From positions 28,549-92,548 of the forward strand of contig SHWP01000007.1 in the NCBI GenBank assembly GCA_009693785.1: a DNA stretch of 64,000 nucleotides. The letters are read 5' to 3'. Numbering within the stretch: position 1 is the stretch's first letter; each line of letters starts with the position of its first letter. Shown piece after piece: positions 43,554-52,401 of the stretch. Below the pieces are notes generated by a model. It worked only from the letters and a program-made list of their open reading frames with translations, made no database searches and was not told the origin of the DNA. Made by a program: the position numbers and the translations under genes. The stretch comes from Rhodospirillaceae bacterium (GTDB taxonomy: Bacteria > Pseudomonadota > Alphaproteobacteria > Rhodospirillales > Rhodospirillaceae).

Positions 43554-44435
43554 CTAACCCTTCAAGTGCTTGGCGAAAAATTTGAGCGTACGGCTCCAGG
43601 CGAGTGTGGCTGATTTTTCATCGTAACGCGTTGGTGCGGTGTCATTGTGGAAAGCATGCTGCGCGCCATCGTACATGTGCAGCTCGTATGATTTGCCATT
43701 GGCTTTCAACGCTGCTTCAAACGCTGTGATGCCCGCATCGATGCGCTCATCATTACCGGCGTAATGCAGTAGTAGCGGGGCTTTGATCTTGGGCACGTCG
43801 GCCGTATCGGGCTGGCGGCCGTAAAATGGAACCACGGCGGCGAGCTTATCGGAACTGACGGCCAATTGATTCGCCATGGTGCCGCCCCAGCAAAAACCAA
43901 CGCACCCAACCTTGCCTGTCGAGCGGGGGTGGCTCGCCAAGTAATTCACCGCCCCGATGAACTCCTGAGCGGCCTTCTGCAGGTCTAGCTTGGCAAACAT
44001 CTCGCGGACTTGGTCTTCGTTATCGGGCGTACCGCCTAAAATCGACACACCGTCGGGCGCAAGGCCGATGTACCCGGCCACGGCGAGGCGGCGCGCAACG
44101 TCTTTGATATGGGGGGTCAGCCCACGGTTTTCATGAATGACCACAACGGCAGGGGTTTTCTTCGATGCGTCTTTTGGCAGGGCAAGATAGCCCTTCACCG
44201 TGCCAACTGGGCTCTCAAAGCTAACATCGGAGGTTGAAATGCGCGTGTCATTGGGTGGCACAACTTCAGCCAAGGCGTAATTGTTTTCAAGCAGAGGCAA
44301 CAACGCTTGGGCCGCTGCGGTGCTGCCGGCCAATTTGGTGAGGCGGTCCATGAATACACGGCGCGGCAATGGAGCATGCGTGTACTCGTCATAGAGATTA
44401 ATGACGGCTTGAGAAACGAGGGGCCGAGTTAGCAT
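43554..44435 (-). CDS. Dienelactone hydrolase family protein
   Basis: This alpha/beta hydrolase has the DLH catalytic triad: Cys in GFCWGGT, Asp in AGNDERID and His in AQHAFHND, plus the interacting Glu in VIHENRGL. I prefer ATG 44435, which has GGAGG 5 nt upstream, giving 293 residues; ATG 44447 is also in frame. About 85 residues precede the DLH core, as in carboxymethylenebutenolidase-like YghX relatives. It is convergent with the flavin oxidase gene, 6 nt apart. Confidence 0.92.
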   Translation of the reverse strand: MLTRPLVSQAVINLYDEYTHAPLPRRVFMDRLTKLAGSTAAAQALLPLLENNYALAEVVPPNDTRISTSDVSFESPVGTVKGYLALPKDASKKTPAVVVIHENRGLTPHIKDVARRLAVAGYIGLAPDGVSILGGTPDNEDQVREMFAKLDLQKAAQEFIGAVNYLASHPRSTGKVGCVGFCWGGTMANQLAVSSDKLAAVVPFYGRQPDTADVPKIKAPLLLHYAGNDERIDAGITAFEAALKANGKSYELHMYDGAQHAFHNDTAPTRYDEKSATLAWSRTLKFFAKHLKG

Positions 44436-44483
44436 GGCGTCCTCCATCCACTACTCATCACATCAAGGCCGAAGGAAATTCTT

Positions 44484-44963
44484 TTACTGAGGGCCTTTTT
44501 TCTCTTTGCCCGCGTTGAAGCGGCCAAGATTGCCGATCAACTGTTCGATCATGCTGTATTCGCGGCCCTTGGTTTCAGTCTCACGGCCTGCGACTTGAAT
44601 TTCCCGCCCATTATTGGCGTCAAGCTTGCGCACTTCTTTCAGAATGCCGCGCTGATCGAAGCTGATGGCATAAACCGTGCGCTCTAATTCCTCGGTGGCG
44701 TAAAAAGCGTACTGGGTTGTTTGAGAACTGATGTAGTACCAAGTCTCGTTATCGAAGATGGCTGTTGTGGCGGGTGTTCCCAACAGGCTTTGAACGTCTT
44801 GCCGGGTTTGCTCGCCTGGTGCCAAACGCGCAATAACGTCGGGCGGCGGCTGGTTGCCTCGCGCGTCGATGTCCTTGGCGCATCCAGCCACCACGAGGGC
44901 CCCAAGGGCCAGGGTTAACTGGGTTATCTTGCTCAATCTAGGCTGCATTCTGTTCACTCGCAT
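44484..44963 (-). CDS. bamE: Outer membrane protein assembly lipoprotein BamE (SmpA/OmlA)
   Basis: BamE stabilizes the BamABCD complex that inserts beta-barrel proteins. It is 159 residues with the lipobox VVAGC (Cys28) and the BamE core (about 45-110: GEQTRQDVQSLLGTPATTAIFDNETWYY). The polar C-terminal tail is longer than in E. coli, as usual in alphaproteobacteria. ATG 44963 or 44948 could start. It is divergent from the cytochrome bc1 chaperone gene. Confidence 0.93.
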   Translation of the reverse strand: MRVNRMQPRLSKITQLTLALGALVVAGCAKDIDARGNQPPPDVIARLAPGEQTRQDVQSLLGTPATTAIFDNETWYYISSQTTQYAFYATEELERTVYAISFDQRGILKEVRKLDANNGREIQVAGRETETKGREYSMIEQLIGNLGRFNAGKEKKGPQ

Positions 44964-45097
44964 CGGGCGTGGGCTCTTATCGGATTATAGGGCTGCCGGG
45001 TTGTTCTCACCCGGCCGGGCCTTTATATAGCCGTTTCATATACCACGGCAGGGGCCATTCCTAGGCCGCCTTAATTCTTAGGATTGCGGTTATTTCC

Positions 45098-45643
45098 ATG
45101 GGCCTTATGTCCTTTTTTCGCCGTGCGAATCCTGACGAACAAGCCGCCCAGGCCTTGTACGTGTCGATCGTCACTCAAGCCAGAACTGCAGGTTTTTACA
45201 GTGCTTATGGTGTACCCGATTCGGTCGACGGCCGCTTCGATATGATCGTGCTGCATGCCATGTTGGTGATGCGCCGGCTGCGCGCCGAAGGGGAGAGTAC
45301 AAACGGTTTAGCTCAAGCCTTATTCGATTACATGTTTGACGACATGGACCGTTCCCTGCGCGAAATCGGGGTGGGCGACATGAGCGTGGGCAAACATATC
45401 AAAAAAATGGCCAAAGCATTTTATGGCCGAGCGGCGGAGTGTGAGGCAGGCTTGGACGGAGGCGATAGCGCGATGAGTGATGCTTTGAAGCGCACACTTT
45501 ATCGCTCGGCCACTCCAAGCAACGCACAGCTTGCGGCCATGACACGGTATTTGCGCCAGGCAGATACGGCATTGGCTACAGTTAGTTCCACCGACATGCG
45601 CCAAGCCCGCCTGGGCTGGATCACTGTCAACGCTGCGGTATGA
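45098..45643 (+). CDS. Ubiquinol-cytochrome c chaperone family protein
   Basis: This 181-residue protein belongs to the CBP3/UbcC-like family (PF03981), which assists cytochrome bc1 assembly in mitochondria. Recognizable parts are the N-terminal FFRR start, YVSIVTQARTAGFYSAYGVPDSVDGRFDMIVLH-type helices and DMDRSLREIGVGDMSVGKHIKKMAKAFYGR. The bamE / chaperone / yceD order is typical of alphaproteobacteria. The exact client in this organism is inferred. Confidence 0.88.
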   Translation: MGLMSFFRRANPDEQAAQALYVSIVTQARTAGFYSAYGVPDSVDGRFDMIVLHAMLVMRRLRAEGESTNGLAQALFDYMFDDMDRSLREIGVGDMSVGKHIKKMAKAFYGRAAECEAGLDGGDSAMSDALKRTLYRSATPSNAQLAAMTRYLRQADTALATVSSTDMRQARLGWITVNAAV

Positions 45644-45646
45644 GCC

Positions 45647-46198
45647 ATGACAAGGCGCGAACCAGACCCTGAGCTTGAATTCTCATTCCCGGTGGATGTG
45701 TCGCAGTTGCTGCCAGCCGGGCGCGACTATGAGATCACGGCCAAGGACGCCGAACGTAAGCGCATCGCCGACCGGCTTGACCTGCTTGAAGTCAAAAAGC
45801 TTACGGCAACGATTCATGTGGGCCCCGAACCGGGTGGTCTGGTCGAGGTCAGCGGAACCGTGCAGGCTGATGTCGTGCAGCGCTGCATCGTGACGCTTGA
45901 TCCGATTCCAGCCACGATTGTTGAAAAGTTTCAGGAACGTTATTCACGCGAGCCACAACCGAAAGTCGAAGACCTCGACTTGTCCAGTGACGATGAACTG
46001 CTGGATTATCTCAGCGGGGAGACCCTTGACCTTGGCGAACTGACGGTCGAGCAGTTGGCTTTGTTCCTCGATCCTTACCCGCGCGTGCCGGGGGCGGTGT
46101 TTAAAGGCCCTCCTAAGCAAGAGCCCGTTGGCGATACTGGACGTGTTTCACCCTTCGCGGTCCTGGCAAAACTCAAAACAAGTAACAAATCCATATAG
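45647..46198 (+). CDS. yceD: DUF177 (YceD) family protein
   Basis: This 183-residue protein is linked in bacteria and plants to 23S rRNA accumulation and nearly always sits beside rpmF. It has the C-terminal ELTVEQLALFLDPYPRVPG motif and an acidic DLDLSSDDELLDYL segment; the zinc-like Cys of some family members is present once (QRCIVTLDP). It starts 3 nt after the upstream gene. Confidence 0.9.
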   Translation: MTRREPDPELEFSFPVDVSQLLPAGRDYEITAKDAERKRIADRLDLLEVKKLTATIHVGPEPGGLVEVSGTVQADVVQRCIVTLDPIPATIVEKFQERYSREPQPKVEDLDLSSDDELLDYLSGETLDLGELTVEQLALFLDPYPRVPGAVFKGPPKQEPVGDTGRVSPFAVLAKLKTSNKSI

Positions 46199-46207
46199 TT
46201 AACTGGC

Positions 46208-46236
46208 TTGCGTGGCCTGGCCCTTTCCGCTATGAA
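46208..46236 (+). promoter_or_regulatory. Sigma-70 promoter candidate for rpmF
   Basis: TTGCGT (46208-46213), an exact 17-nt spacer and TATGAA (46231-46236) predict a start near 46243 and a leader of about 77 nt before rpmF. It would give rpmF-plsX-fabH a strong promoter independent of yceD. Confidence 0.5.
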
Positions 46237-46319
46237 CTGCGCCTTCCTGCGGCGGCCAGCAGCTAAAGCGCCTTTTGGGCGGCCTTGTGCCTGCGCCACA
46301 TCGATGAAAGACCAATATC

Positions 46320-46508
46320 ATGGCGGTTCCTAAGCGGAAAACTTCAAAATCTAGGCGCGATATGCGCCGGTCCCACCATGCCTTGGCCGATGCCGCATAC
46401 CAGGAGTGCCCAAATTGCGGTGAACGCAAGCGTCCGCACCATGTGTGCGGGAGTTGTGGGCATTATGACAGCCGCGAAGTTGTGGCGTCGAAGGCAACTG
46501 CCGCCTAA
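46320..46508 (+). CDS. rpmF: 50S ribosomal protein L32
   Basis: This 62-residue L32 has [19 protein letters not shown] at the N-terminus and a zinc ribbon [17 protein letters not shown] with four Cys, so it is the zinc-dependent (C+) form. It sits before plsX and fabH as in most proteobacteria. Confidence 0.97.
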   Translation: MAVPKRKTSKSRRDMRRSHHALADAAYQECPNCGERKRPHHVCGSCGHYDSREVVASKATAA

Positions 46509-46601
46509 GCTTCTACTCGTGCCTGGCTTGAGCGCTATCTACAGCATGCTGGCTGTGGCCGAGCGGCTTGAAATATTGGGCGGAGACCTGAGGGGGAACG
46601 G

Positions 46602-47651
46602 GTGAGCGCACCACAACTAATCTCCATTGACGCTATGGGCGGCGACCACGCTCCTGAGATTGTGGTCAAGGGCGCCGCTATGGCGCGCTTACGTTATCCC
46701 AAAGTGAAATTTCTATTGTTCGGCGATGAAGCGCGGATCGCTCCGTTGGTCGCAGCCGAACCTGGTCTCGCCGACTGCGTGACCATCAAGCATGCCCCGG
46801 ATGTCATCACCGGCGATGCCAAACCCAGCCAAGCCCTGCGCCAGGGCCGTAATTCCAGCATGTGGAAAGCCATCGAAGCGGTGAAGTTGGGCGAAGCCAA
46901 GGGTGTTGTCTCGGCTGGCAACACCGGCGCGCTGATGGCGATGTCGAAATTGATTATGCGCACGCTGCCGGGTATCGACCGGCCAGCAATTTGCAGCATG
47001 TTTCCAACGCGCGTGGGCGAAACTGCCATGCTCGACCTCGGCGCCAACGCCGTATGCGATGCGCGCAATTTGGTCGAGTTCGCCATCATGGGCGAGTGCT
47101 TTGCGCGTGCATTGCTAGGCCTGGAGCGGCCCAGCATCGGTCTATTGAACATCGGTTCGGAAGATTTAAAGGGCACCGACACCCTGCGCCAAGCCGCGCA
47201 AATGCTGCGCGATTCACCCTTAGAACTAGAATTTCACGGCTTTATCGAGGGCGATGATATCGCCATGGGAACGGTCGATGTTGTGGTCACCGATGGCTTC
47301 ACCGGCAATGTGGCACTGAAGACCGCCGAAGGAACCGCCAAGCTATTCACCGAGTTTCTACGCAACGCCATCAAGAGTTCATGGCTAGCAAAGTTTGGGA
47401 TGTTGTTTGCCAAGCCCGTGCTTTCGCGCATGATGGCGCGAGCCGATCCGCGCCGTTATAATGGTGCCTTGTTTGTTGGCCTCAATGGAGTTGTCGTGAA
47501 AAGCCATGGCGGAACGGATGCGCTCGGGTTCGCCAATGCCATCGGCGTAGCCGTGGACATGATCGCGCGCGATCTCAACACCAAGATTGGCGAAGAATTG
47601 GAACGCATTGGCTCGCCCACGGCGCCGGTCGCTCAGGCAGCCTCGGAATGA
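46602..47651 (+). CDS. plsX: Phosphate acyltransferase PlsX
   Basis: PlsX makes acyl-phosphate from acyl-ACP for phospholipid synthesis. It is 349 residues from GTG 46602 with AGGGGG upstream. Motifs: [70 protein letters not shown] and [18 protein letters not shown]. The stop overlaps fabH (ATGA). Confidence 0.97.
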   Translation: MSAPQLISIDAMGGDHAPEIVVKGAAMARLRYPKVKFLLFGDEARIAPLVAAEPGLADCVTIKHAPDVITGDAKPSQALRQGRNSSMWKAIEAVKLGEAKGVVSAGNTGALMAMSKLIMRTLPGIDRPAICSMFPTRVGETAMLDLGANAVCDARNLVEFAIMGECFARALLGLERPSIGLLNIGSEDLKGTDTLRQAAQMLRDSPLELEFHGFIEGDDIAMGTVDVVVTDGFTGNVALKTAEGTAKLFTEFLRNAIKSSWLAKFGMLFAKPVLSRMMARADPRRYNGALFVGLNGVVVKSHGGTDALGFANAIGVAVDMIARDLNTKIGEELERIGSPTAPVAQAASE

Positions 47652-48622
47652 TCATTCGTTCCGTGATTGAAGGGGTGGGCTCGTACCTGCCCGAAAACAT
47701 CGTGACGAACGCCGAGTTGTCCAAACGCGTCGATACGTCCGATGAATGGATTACCGAGCGCACGGGCATCAAGCAGCGCCACATCGCACCCAAAGGCCAA
47801 AACACTTCGGACTTAGCTATCGCCGCATCCAAGGTCGCACTGGAAGCAGCCGGTATGGATGGCCGCGATATCGACATGGTGATTGTGGCGACCACCACGC
47901 CCGATAATACGTTTCCGGCCACGGCGGCTAAGGTCCAGGCCGCGCTGCTTAAGCCCGGGATTCCGGCCTTCGACGTACAGGCCGTGTGCTCGGGCTTTGT
48001 CTATAGTCTGGCGGTCGCCAACAACTTTATCAAAGTGGGGCAGGTAGGCACGGCCCTAGTGATTGGTGCTGAAACCCTGTCGCGGTTTCTCGATTGGACC
48101 GACCGGACCTCGTGCGTCTTGTTTGGCGATGGGGCGGGGGCTGTGGTGCTGAAAGCCGGCAAAGGCGAGGGCACCTCGGCCGATCGTGGAATCTTGTCGA
48201 CCCACCTTCATTCCGACGGGCGCTACTTCGACATCTTGCAGGCCGATGGCGGCGTGTCCTCGACCCAAACCAGCGGCCTCTTGCGCATGAAGGGCAAAGA
48301 AGTGTTTCGGCATGCGGTCGTAAACCTTGCCGAGACGGCGCGCGAAGCCATCGAGGCGAACGGCGTAGAATTCAAAGATGTGGACTGGCTGGTTCCCCAC
48401 CAGGCTAACTTGCGCATCCTCGACAGCACCTCGGAAAAGCTGGGATTGAGCAAGGACAAGGTCATTGTCACGGTCGACAAACATGCCAACACCTCGGCGG
48501 CATCGATCCCGCTGGCCTTGCACCAGGGCATCAGCGATGGCCGCATCAAGAAGGGCCAATTGCTGCTGATGGAAACCATGGGTGGCGGTTTTACCTGGGG
48601 TTCAGCCCTGGTCCGGCTCTAG
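47648..48622 (+). CDS. fabH: Beta-ketoacyl-ACP synthase III
   Basis: FabH starts fatty acid elongation by condensing acetyl-CoA with malonyl-ACP. It is 324 residues. The catalytic triad is Cys in QAVCSGFVY, His in VPHQANLRI and Asn in [11 protein letters not shown]. It is translationally coupled to plsX. A small hairpin CACCTG/CAGGTG (48633-48648) without a T-tract follows the stop. Confidence 0.97.
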   Translation: MIIRSVIEGVGSYLPENIVTNAELSKRVDTSDEWITERTGIKQRHIAPKGQNTSDLAIAASKVALEAAGMDGRDIDMVIVATTTPDNTFPATAAKVQAALLKPGIPAFDVQAVCSGFVYSLAVANNFIKVGQVGTALVIGAETLSRFLDWTDRTSCVLFGDGAGAVVLKAGKGEGTSADRGILSTHLHSDGRYFDILQADGGVSSTQTSGLLRMKGKEVFRHAVVNLAETAREAIEANGVEFKDVDWLVPHQANLRILDSTSEKLGLSKDKVIVTVDKHANTSAASIPLALHQGISDGRIKKGQLLLMETMGGGFTWGSALVRL

Positions 48623-48693
48623 GGCTGGGAAACACCTGCCGCCAGGTGCTCGGTTAGGCAGCCTCTAAATCATTGCAAAGACATGATATTGTA

Positions 48694-48722
48694 TTGACGC
48701 CCAGGGCTGCGGGGGATAGATT
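48694..48722 (+). promoter_or_regulatory. Sigma-70 promoter candidate for ihfA
   Basis: TTGACG (48694-48699), a 17-nt spacer and TAGATT (48717-48722) lie 50 nt before the ihfA ATG. Five of six bases at -35 and four of six at -10 match the consensus. Confidence 0.55.
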
Positions 48723-48771
48723 TTAGCCTGAGTTGGGCCGGAATCCGGCATGATCGCAGGGGAAGCCAACG

Positions 48772-49101
48772 ATGGGCGAGACCATTACCCGCGCGCAGCT
48801 TGCGGAATCGATCTACCAAGAAGTCGGATTGTCGCGCAACGAATCCTCTGATTTGCTGGAGCTTGTGCTCAATGAAGTCACGCAAGCCTTGCTGAAAGGC
48901 GAGACCGTGAAGATATCCTCGTTCGGCAGTTTTTCAGTTCGCCAAAAGGGACAGCGCATTGGCCGTAACCCCAAGACCGGTGAAGAAGTGCCTATTCTGC
49001 CGCGCAAGGTGCTGGTATTCCGCCCTTCGCAGCTATTGAAGGCACGCATCCGCCAGGGCTTTGCCTCGCGTAGCTCCACCCCGGCGGCGCCTTCGACCTA
49101 A
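48772..49101 (+). CDS. ihfA: Integration host factor alpha subunit
   Basis: IHF-alpha bends DNA as a heterodimer with IHF-beta in recombination and sigma-54 transcription. It is 109 residues. [37 protein letters not shown] and the DNA-intercalating arm [14 protein letters not shown] identify it. The fabH-ihfA-MerR order is typical. NtrC/sigma-54 promoters elsewhere in the genome would be plausible users. Confidence 0.96.
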   Translation: MGETITRAQLAESIYQEVGLSRNESSDLLELVLNEVTQALLKGETVKISSFGSFSVRQKGQRIGRNPKTGEEVPILPRKVLVFRPSQLLKARIRQGFASRSSTPAAPST

Positions 49102-49113
49102 CGCCTCATTTCC

Positions 49114-49542
49114 GTGTCTGAACCCGATCACGTCGAAACTGGCGAGGCGCGCGCCGAGAAATCGGATGGCGCCTTTCGAACTATTAGCGAAGTCTCGACC
49201 GATCTAGGTGTGCCGCAACATGTATTGCGCTTTTGGGAATCGCGCTTTTCGCAGATCCGCCTGCTGAAACGCGGTGGCGGGCGGCGCTACTATCGTCCTG
49301 AAGACGTGGCCATGCTCAAGCGCATCAAAACGCTGCTCTACACCGATGGGCTAACGATTAAAGGCGTACAGAAACTGCTCCGCGATGGGACTGCCGATGC
49401 GCCAGCTGCGGCGAGTGCACATCCCGTAGCCAGCGTAGTGCCGGGCATCGCAGGCCTGGAGCGCAAAGACCTCGAACGGATGTTGGCGGAACTGACGGCC
49501 TTGCGTGACGACCTACGCGCGGCCCTTTCGGTCGCTGGATAA
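49114..49542 (+). CDS. MerR family transcriptional regulator
   Basis: This 142-residue protein begins with GTG. The winged helix at about 22-90 ([58 protein letters not shown]) is the MerR DNA-binding domain; the C-terminus is short and lacks metal-binding Cys. It follows ihfA by 12 nt, an association widespread in alphaproteobacteria. The effector is unknown. A terminator follows. Confidence 0.93.
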   Translation: MSEPDHVETGEARAEKSDGAFRTISEVSTDLGVPQHVLRFWESRFSQIRLLKRGGGRRYYRPEDVAMLKRIKTLLYTDGLTIKGVQKLLRDGTADAPAAASAHPVASVVPGIAGLERKDLERMLAELTALRDDLRAALSVAG

Positions 49543-49609
49543 GCCTCGAAATCGCTAGAAAAACCGCTTTCTTCCCGCGTCTCTTTCGCTATAGTCCCGC
49601 CGCTTTCCC

Positions 49610-49639
49610 ACCGCGCCTTATTTAGGTCGCGGTTTTTTC
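49610..49639 (+). terminator. Rho-independent terminator after the MerR gene
   Basis: ACCGCG (49610-49615) pairs with CGCGGT (49628-49633), the inner CCT/AGG extends the stem, and a run of six T follows (49633-49638). It lies 68 nt after the MerR stop and only 8 nt before the tRNA. Confidence 0.75.
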
Positions 49640-49646
49640 TTCAGTG

Positions 49647-49724
<78 letters not shown>

Positions 49725-49764
49725 TTCTTTTAATAAAACAACGTATTAAGCGGTATTTGTAGTT

Positions 49765-49781
49765 ATTTAGTTGAACTAAAT
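49765..49781. repeat. 17-bp perfect palindrome ATTTAGTT-G-AACTAAAT
   Basis: An 8-bp perfect inverted repeat around a single G lies 41 nt after the tRNA and 93 nt before the next ATG. It has dyad symmetry suitable for a dimeric regulator. The rest of the 331-nt region between the MerR gene and 49874 holds the terminator, the tRNA and otherwise AT-rich sequence in which I see no gene. Confidence 0.5.
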
Positions 49782-49873
49782 CTGATCGCTTGGGCATTGC
49801 AGCTATTAAGAGAATCCTTTATAAATCATTAACATAGAGTCGCCGATTCGAAACGTCGTGTGTGGGGAAGCAC

Positions 49874-50380
49874 ATGGTTACGGGCATCGAAAATATTATT
49901 CCGAATTCGACGGCAGTTACGCCGCTAACTCCCGTGCCGCCAACGCAGCGGCCGACGATCAACCCTTCACAAGATCGTCGCACTGGCGCTGACCGTCGCG
50001 ATCACGAACCAGGCCAAGAGCAATCCACATTTAAGGCCGCTTTGAATGCCGCTACCGGCGTAGGCGAAAAATTCGCAGCCGATGCGAGCCTCAACGCCCG
50101 CAAGGCCATGCGCCAAGCCGCTGCGGTTAAATTGGTGCGCGCCGATAAGCAGCCCAAGCGTGAATCGATTGAATTAGCCGCCGACGAAAGTGAACGGCTC
50201 TATGCCGAACGCCAAGCCGAACGCGCACGCACGAAAAGAGAAGATGCCGAACAAGACGTGCCAGTGGTCGTGCCGTCTTCGCCCGAATTTATTGAGGCCG
50301 CCTCACGCTATGCCGAGCGGTTTTTCTCGGTCAAAAGCCCCTTGGCCAAGCCCGGCGAAAGCCTGGAATTGACGGCTTAA
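49874..50380 (+). CDS. Hypothetical protein, charged and low complexity
   Basis: This 168-residue protein starts at ATG 49874, with GGGGA 7 nt upstream. The N-terminal 50 residues are Pro/Thr-rich (PLTPVPPTQRPT) followed by QDRRTGADRRDHEPG. The middle is Ala, Arg and Glu-rich and probably helical (ERLYAERQAERARTKREDAEQ), and the end is EAASRYAERFFSVKSPLAKPG. No signal peptide or known domain is recognized. It converges on the gene at 50382 with a 1-nt gap. Confidence 0.7.
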   Translation: MVTGIENIIPNSTAVTPLTPVPPTQRPTINPSQDRRTGADRRDHEPGQEQSTFKAALNAATGVGEKFAADASLNARKAMRQAAAVKLVRADKQPKRESIELAADESERLYAERQAERARTKREDAEQDVPVVVPSSPEFIEAASRYAERFFSVKSPLAKPGESLELTA

Positions 50381-50381
50381 T

Positions 50382-50687
50382 TTACGCTGCGGATTGATGT
50401 TCCGAGGCCGTGATGGCTGCGCGGCCCAAAGCCGTGAGTTTGCAGACCAACCAGCCCGGTTTCATTTGATTGGCGAACCAGGGCTCGGCCCAGCCACTCT
50501 CGATGCATTTCTTGATGACAGCCGGATTGACTTTGCGCCCATCGGAATCGAACAACGGCAACTTGCCGCCGGGCTGTGTCAACCCGCGCTCAAGCCACTT
50601 GCGTTGAGCTGCTGACGGTTTTCCCGTCCTATCCACGCCGCCGTCCATGCCGGTCTCTCGTCCCAGCCGAACTGTCGGGGTCAACAC
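50382..50687 (-). CDS. Hypothetical protein, possible winged-helix
   Basis: This protein is up to 101 residues (88 if ATG 50648 is used). The order of elements, SAAQRKWLERGLTQPGGKLPL...INPAVIKKCIESGWAEPWF-like text and KLTALGRAAI, resembles winged-helix folds where a recognition helix precedes a wing and TxxGR. No family is named. It is divergent from cutA. Confidence 0.6.
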   Translation of the reverse strand: MLTPTVRLGRETGMDGGVDRTGKPSAAQRKWLERGLTQPGGKLPLFDSDGRKVNPAVIKKCIESGWAEPWFANQMKPGWLVCKLTALGRAAITASEHQSAA

Positions 50688-50748
50688 CCTCGCAGTCCGA
50701 TCATTTGGTTTGTGTTAGAATTGTAGGCTAGCTGGAAAGTATGAGCAA

Positions 50749-51081
50749 ATGAACAACGCCGCAGCGGACTATGTGATGGTTTATGTTACCACCGGCACGC
50801 GTGCCGAAGCCGACGCCATCGCCGAAGCCCTGGTGCGGGACCGATTAGTGGCGTGCGTCAATGTGTTAGGGGATATTCAGTCGGTCTATCGCTGGCAGGG
50901 GCAGATTGAAAAGTCGACCGAAGTGGCCTTGATAGCCAAGACGCGGGCTGACCTCTTCGACGAAGTGCGCGACAGGGTAAAGGCTATGCACAGCTATGAC
51001 GTACCCTGCATCGTGGCCTACCCCATGGTGGATGGATATGCGCCGTACCTTGAGTGGATCAAAACCGAGACGGGGGGCTAG
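50749..51081 (+). CDS. cutA: Divalent-cation tolerance protein CutA
   Basis: CutA is a trimeric PII-like protein, implicated in metal tolerance in some species. It is 110 residues. TTGTRAEADAIAEALVRDRLVACVNV, QSVYRWQGQIEKSTEVALIAKT and HSYDVPCIVAYP are the family signature. It is convergent with ispDF, with a 4-nt overlap. Confidence 0.96.
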   Translation: MNNAAADYVMVYVTTGTRAEADAIAEALVRDRLVACVNVLGDIQSVYRWQGQIEKSTEVALIAKTRADLFDEVRDRVKAMHSYDVPCIVAYPMVDGYAPYLEWIKTETGG

Positions 51082-52241
51082 GCGTTCGTAGGAACCCGCA
51101 CTGTAGCCACGGCCTGCGCGGCAATTCCTTCGCTGCGGCCAGTAAAGCCTAGTCCTTCGGTGGTAGTTGCCTTCACGCTAATGCGTGAAGGTACAACGCC
51201 AGCAATGCGCGCCACACTCGCCACCATGGCCTCACGATGCAGGCCAACTTTCGGGCTTTCGCAAATAATCGTGAGATCAAGGTGAACCAGCACACCACTG
51301 CGTTGGCCCAACAATGTCATCGCGTGGGCGAGAAATTTTTCAGATGGCGCGTTTCTATACGCTGCGTTTGACGGTGGAAAATGAACGCCAATATCGCCTT
51401 CCCCAATCGCTCCCAAAATAGCGTCGGTGGCAGCGTGCAAGGCCACATCGGCATCGGAATGACCGAGCAATGCGTGGGTGTGAGGCACGCGCACGCCACA
51501 CAGCATGACATGATCGCCTGACGTGAAGCGGTGCACGTCGAAGCCTTGGCCGATGCGGGTTTCAAGTAACTCGTGTTCCATGCGGGCGAGATCGTCTGGG
51601 GTTGTGATTTTCAGGTTACGCTCGGCGCCGGGTACCGTGAGCACCATGCCGCCAGCTCGTTCCAACACTGCGGCATCATCGGTTAGCTCCAAGCCTTTTG
51701 CGGCACGGTGAGCGCTGAGAATTTTTTCGAAGTGAAAGCCCTGCGGTGTTTGGGCGCGCACGAGGTTGGTGCGCGGGATCGTGTCACTGATTCGTGCCTG
51801 AGCATCAACGCGTTTGAGGGTATCGGCGACGGGCAGGGCAGGGACTACGCCTGGGGCCTGGCCAAGGCCATCAATCACCCGGTCGATCAGTGCCGATGAA
51901 ACACCTGGCCGCGCGGCATCGTGGATGAGGACAAAGTTTGGCGCATCAGCGCTCAATGCATCCAGACCCCGCAACACCGATTCTTGCCTAGTCGTGCCGC
52001 CTGATACGGGGTCCATGAGGGTCAAGCCACTGTTGCCCGCCAAGAACTCATCTCGATCATCAGGATGGATGACCGGCAAGACCCGGCGGATCCGGGGATG
52101 GCCTGCAAACGCTTCAAGCGACCAACGCAATACAGGCTTACCTGCCAAATGCGCATATTGCTTGGGGTTATGACTGCCAAACCGTTGTCCGCGACCGGCG
52201 GCTACGACAATCACGTCACAGGTATGGCCAATTAGCGACAC
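51078..52241 (-). CDS. ispDF: Bifunctional IspD/IspF (MEP pathway)
   Basis: This fusion catalyses two steps of the methylerythritol phosphate route to isoprenoids. It is 387 residues. IspD (1-225) has VVAAGRGQRFGSHNPKQY and HDAARPGVS; IspF (about 230-387) has RIGQGFDVHRF, the zinc motif GHSDADV and HFPP, plus KATTTEGLGFTGRSEGI. The GTG start at 52241 has GGAGAG 8 nt upstream. The fused form is typical of alphaproteobacteria. It is divergent from dusB. Confidence 0.97.
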   Translation of the reverse strand: MSLIGHTCDVIVVAAGRGQRFGSHNPKQYAHLAGKPVLRWSLEAFAGHPRIRRVLPVIHPDDRDEFLAGNSGLTLMDPVSGGTTRQESVLRGLDALSADAPNFVLIHDAARPGVSSALIDRVIDGLGQAPGVVPALPVADTLKRVDAQARISDTIPRTNLVRAQTPQGFHFEKILSAHRAAKGLELTDDAAVLERAGGMVLTVPGAERNLKITTPDDLARMEHELLETRIGQGFDVHRFTSGDHVMLCGVRVPHTHALLGHSDADVALHAATDAILGAIGEGDIGVHFPPSNAAYRNAPSEKFLAHAMTLLGQRSGVLVHLDLTIICESPKVGLHREAMVASVARIAGVVPSRISVKATTTEGLGFTGRSEGIAAQAVATVRVPTNA

Positions 52242-52401
52242 TAAACACTCTCCAGGGTGTGAAATCCTACCATAGAGCCCTTCTGGGGATCGGCAAGTGC
52301 CTGTTAAACCTACAGAAATTGCGACTCGAGGGCTACCTTAGGCCCTTGATTTTCCGAGCAAATCCTGTGCATATGCCTAAGAATTCATCAGCTGCCAGGC
52401 A

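Noticed and set aside
48633..48648. Hairpin CACCTG-CCGC-CAGGTG as a terminator after fabH
   Set aside because: The stem is only 6 bp and no T-tract follows, so it does not qualify as intrinsic termination.
52242..52401. Sigma-54 (-24/-12) promoter before dusB-ntrBC
   Set aside because: No TGGCAC-N5-TTGC match with correct spacing was found; only partial GG/GC pairs occur.
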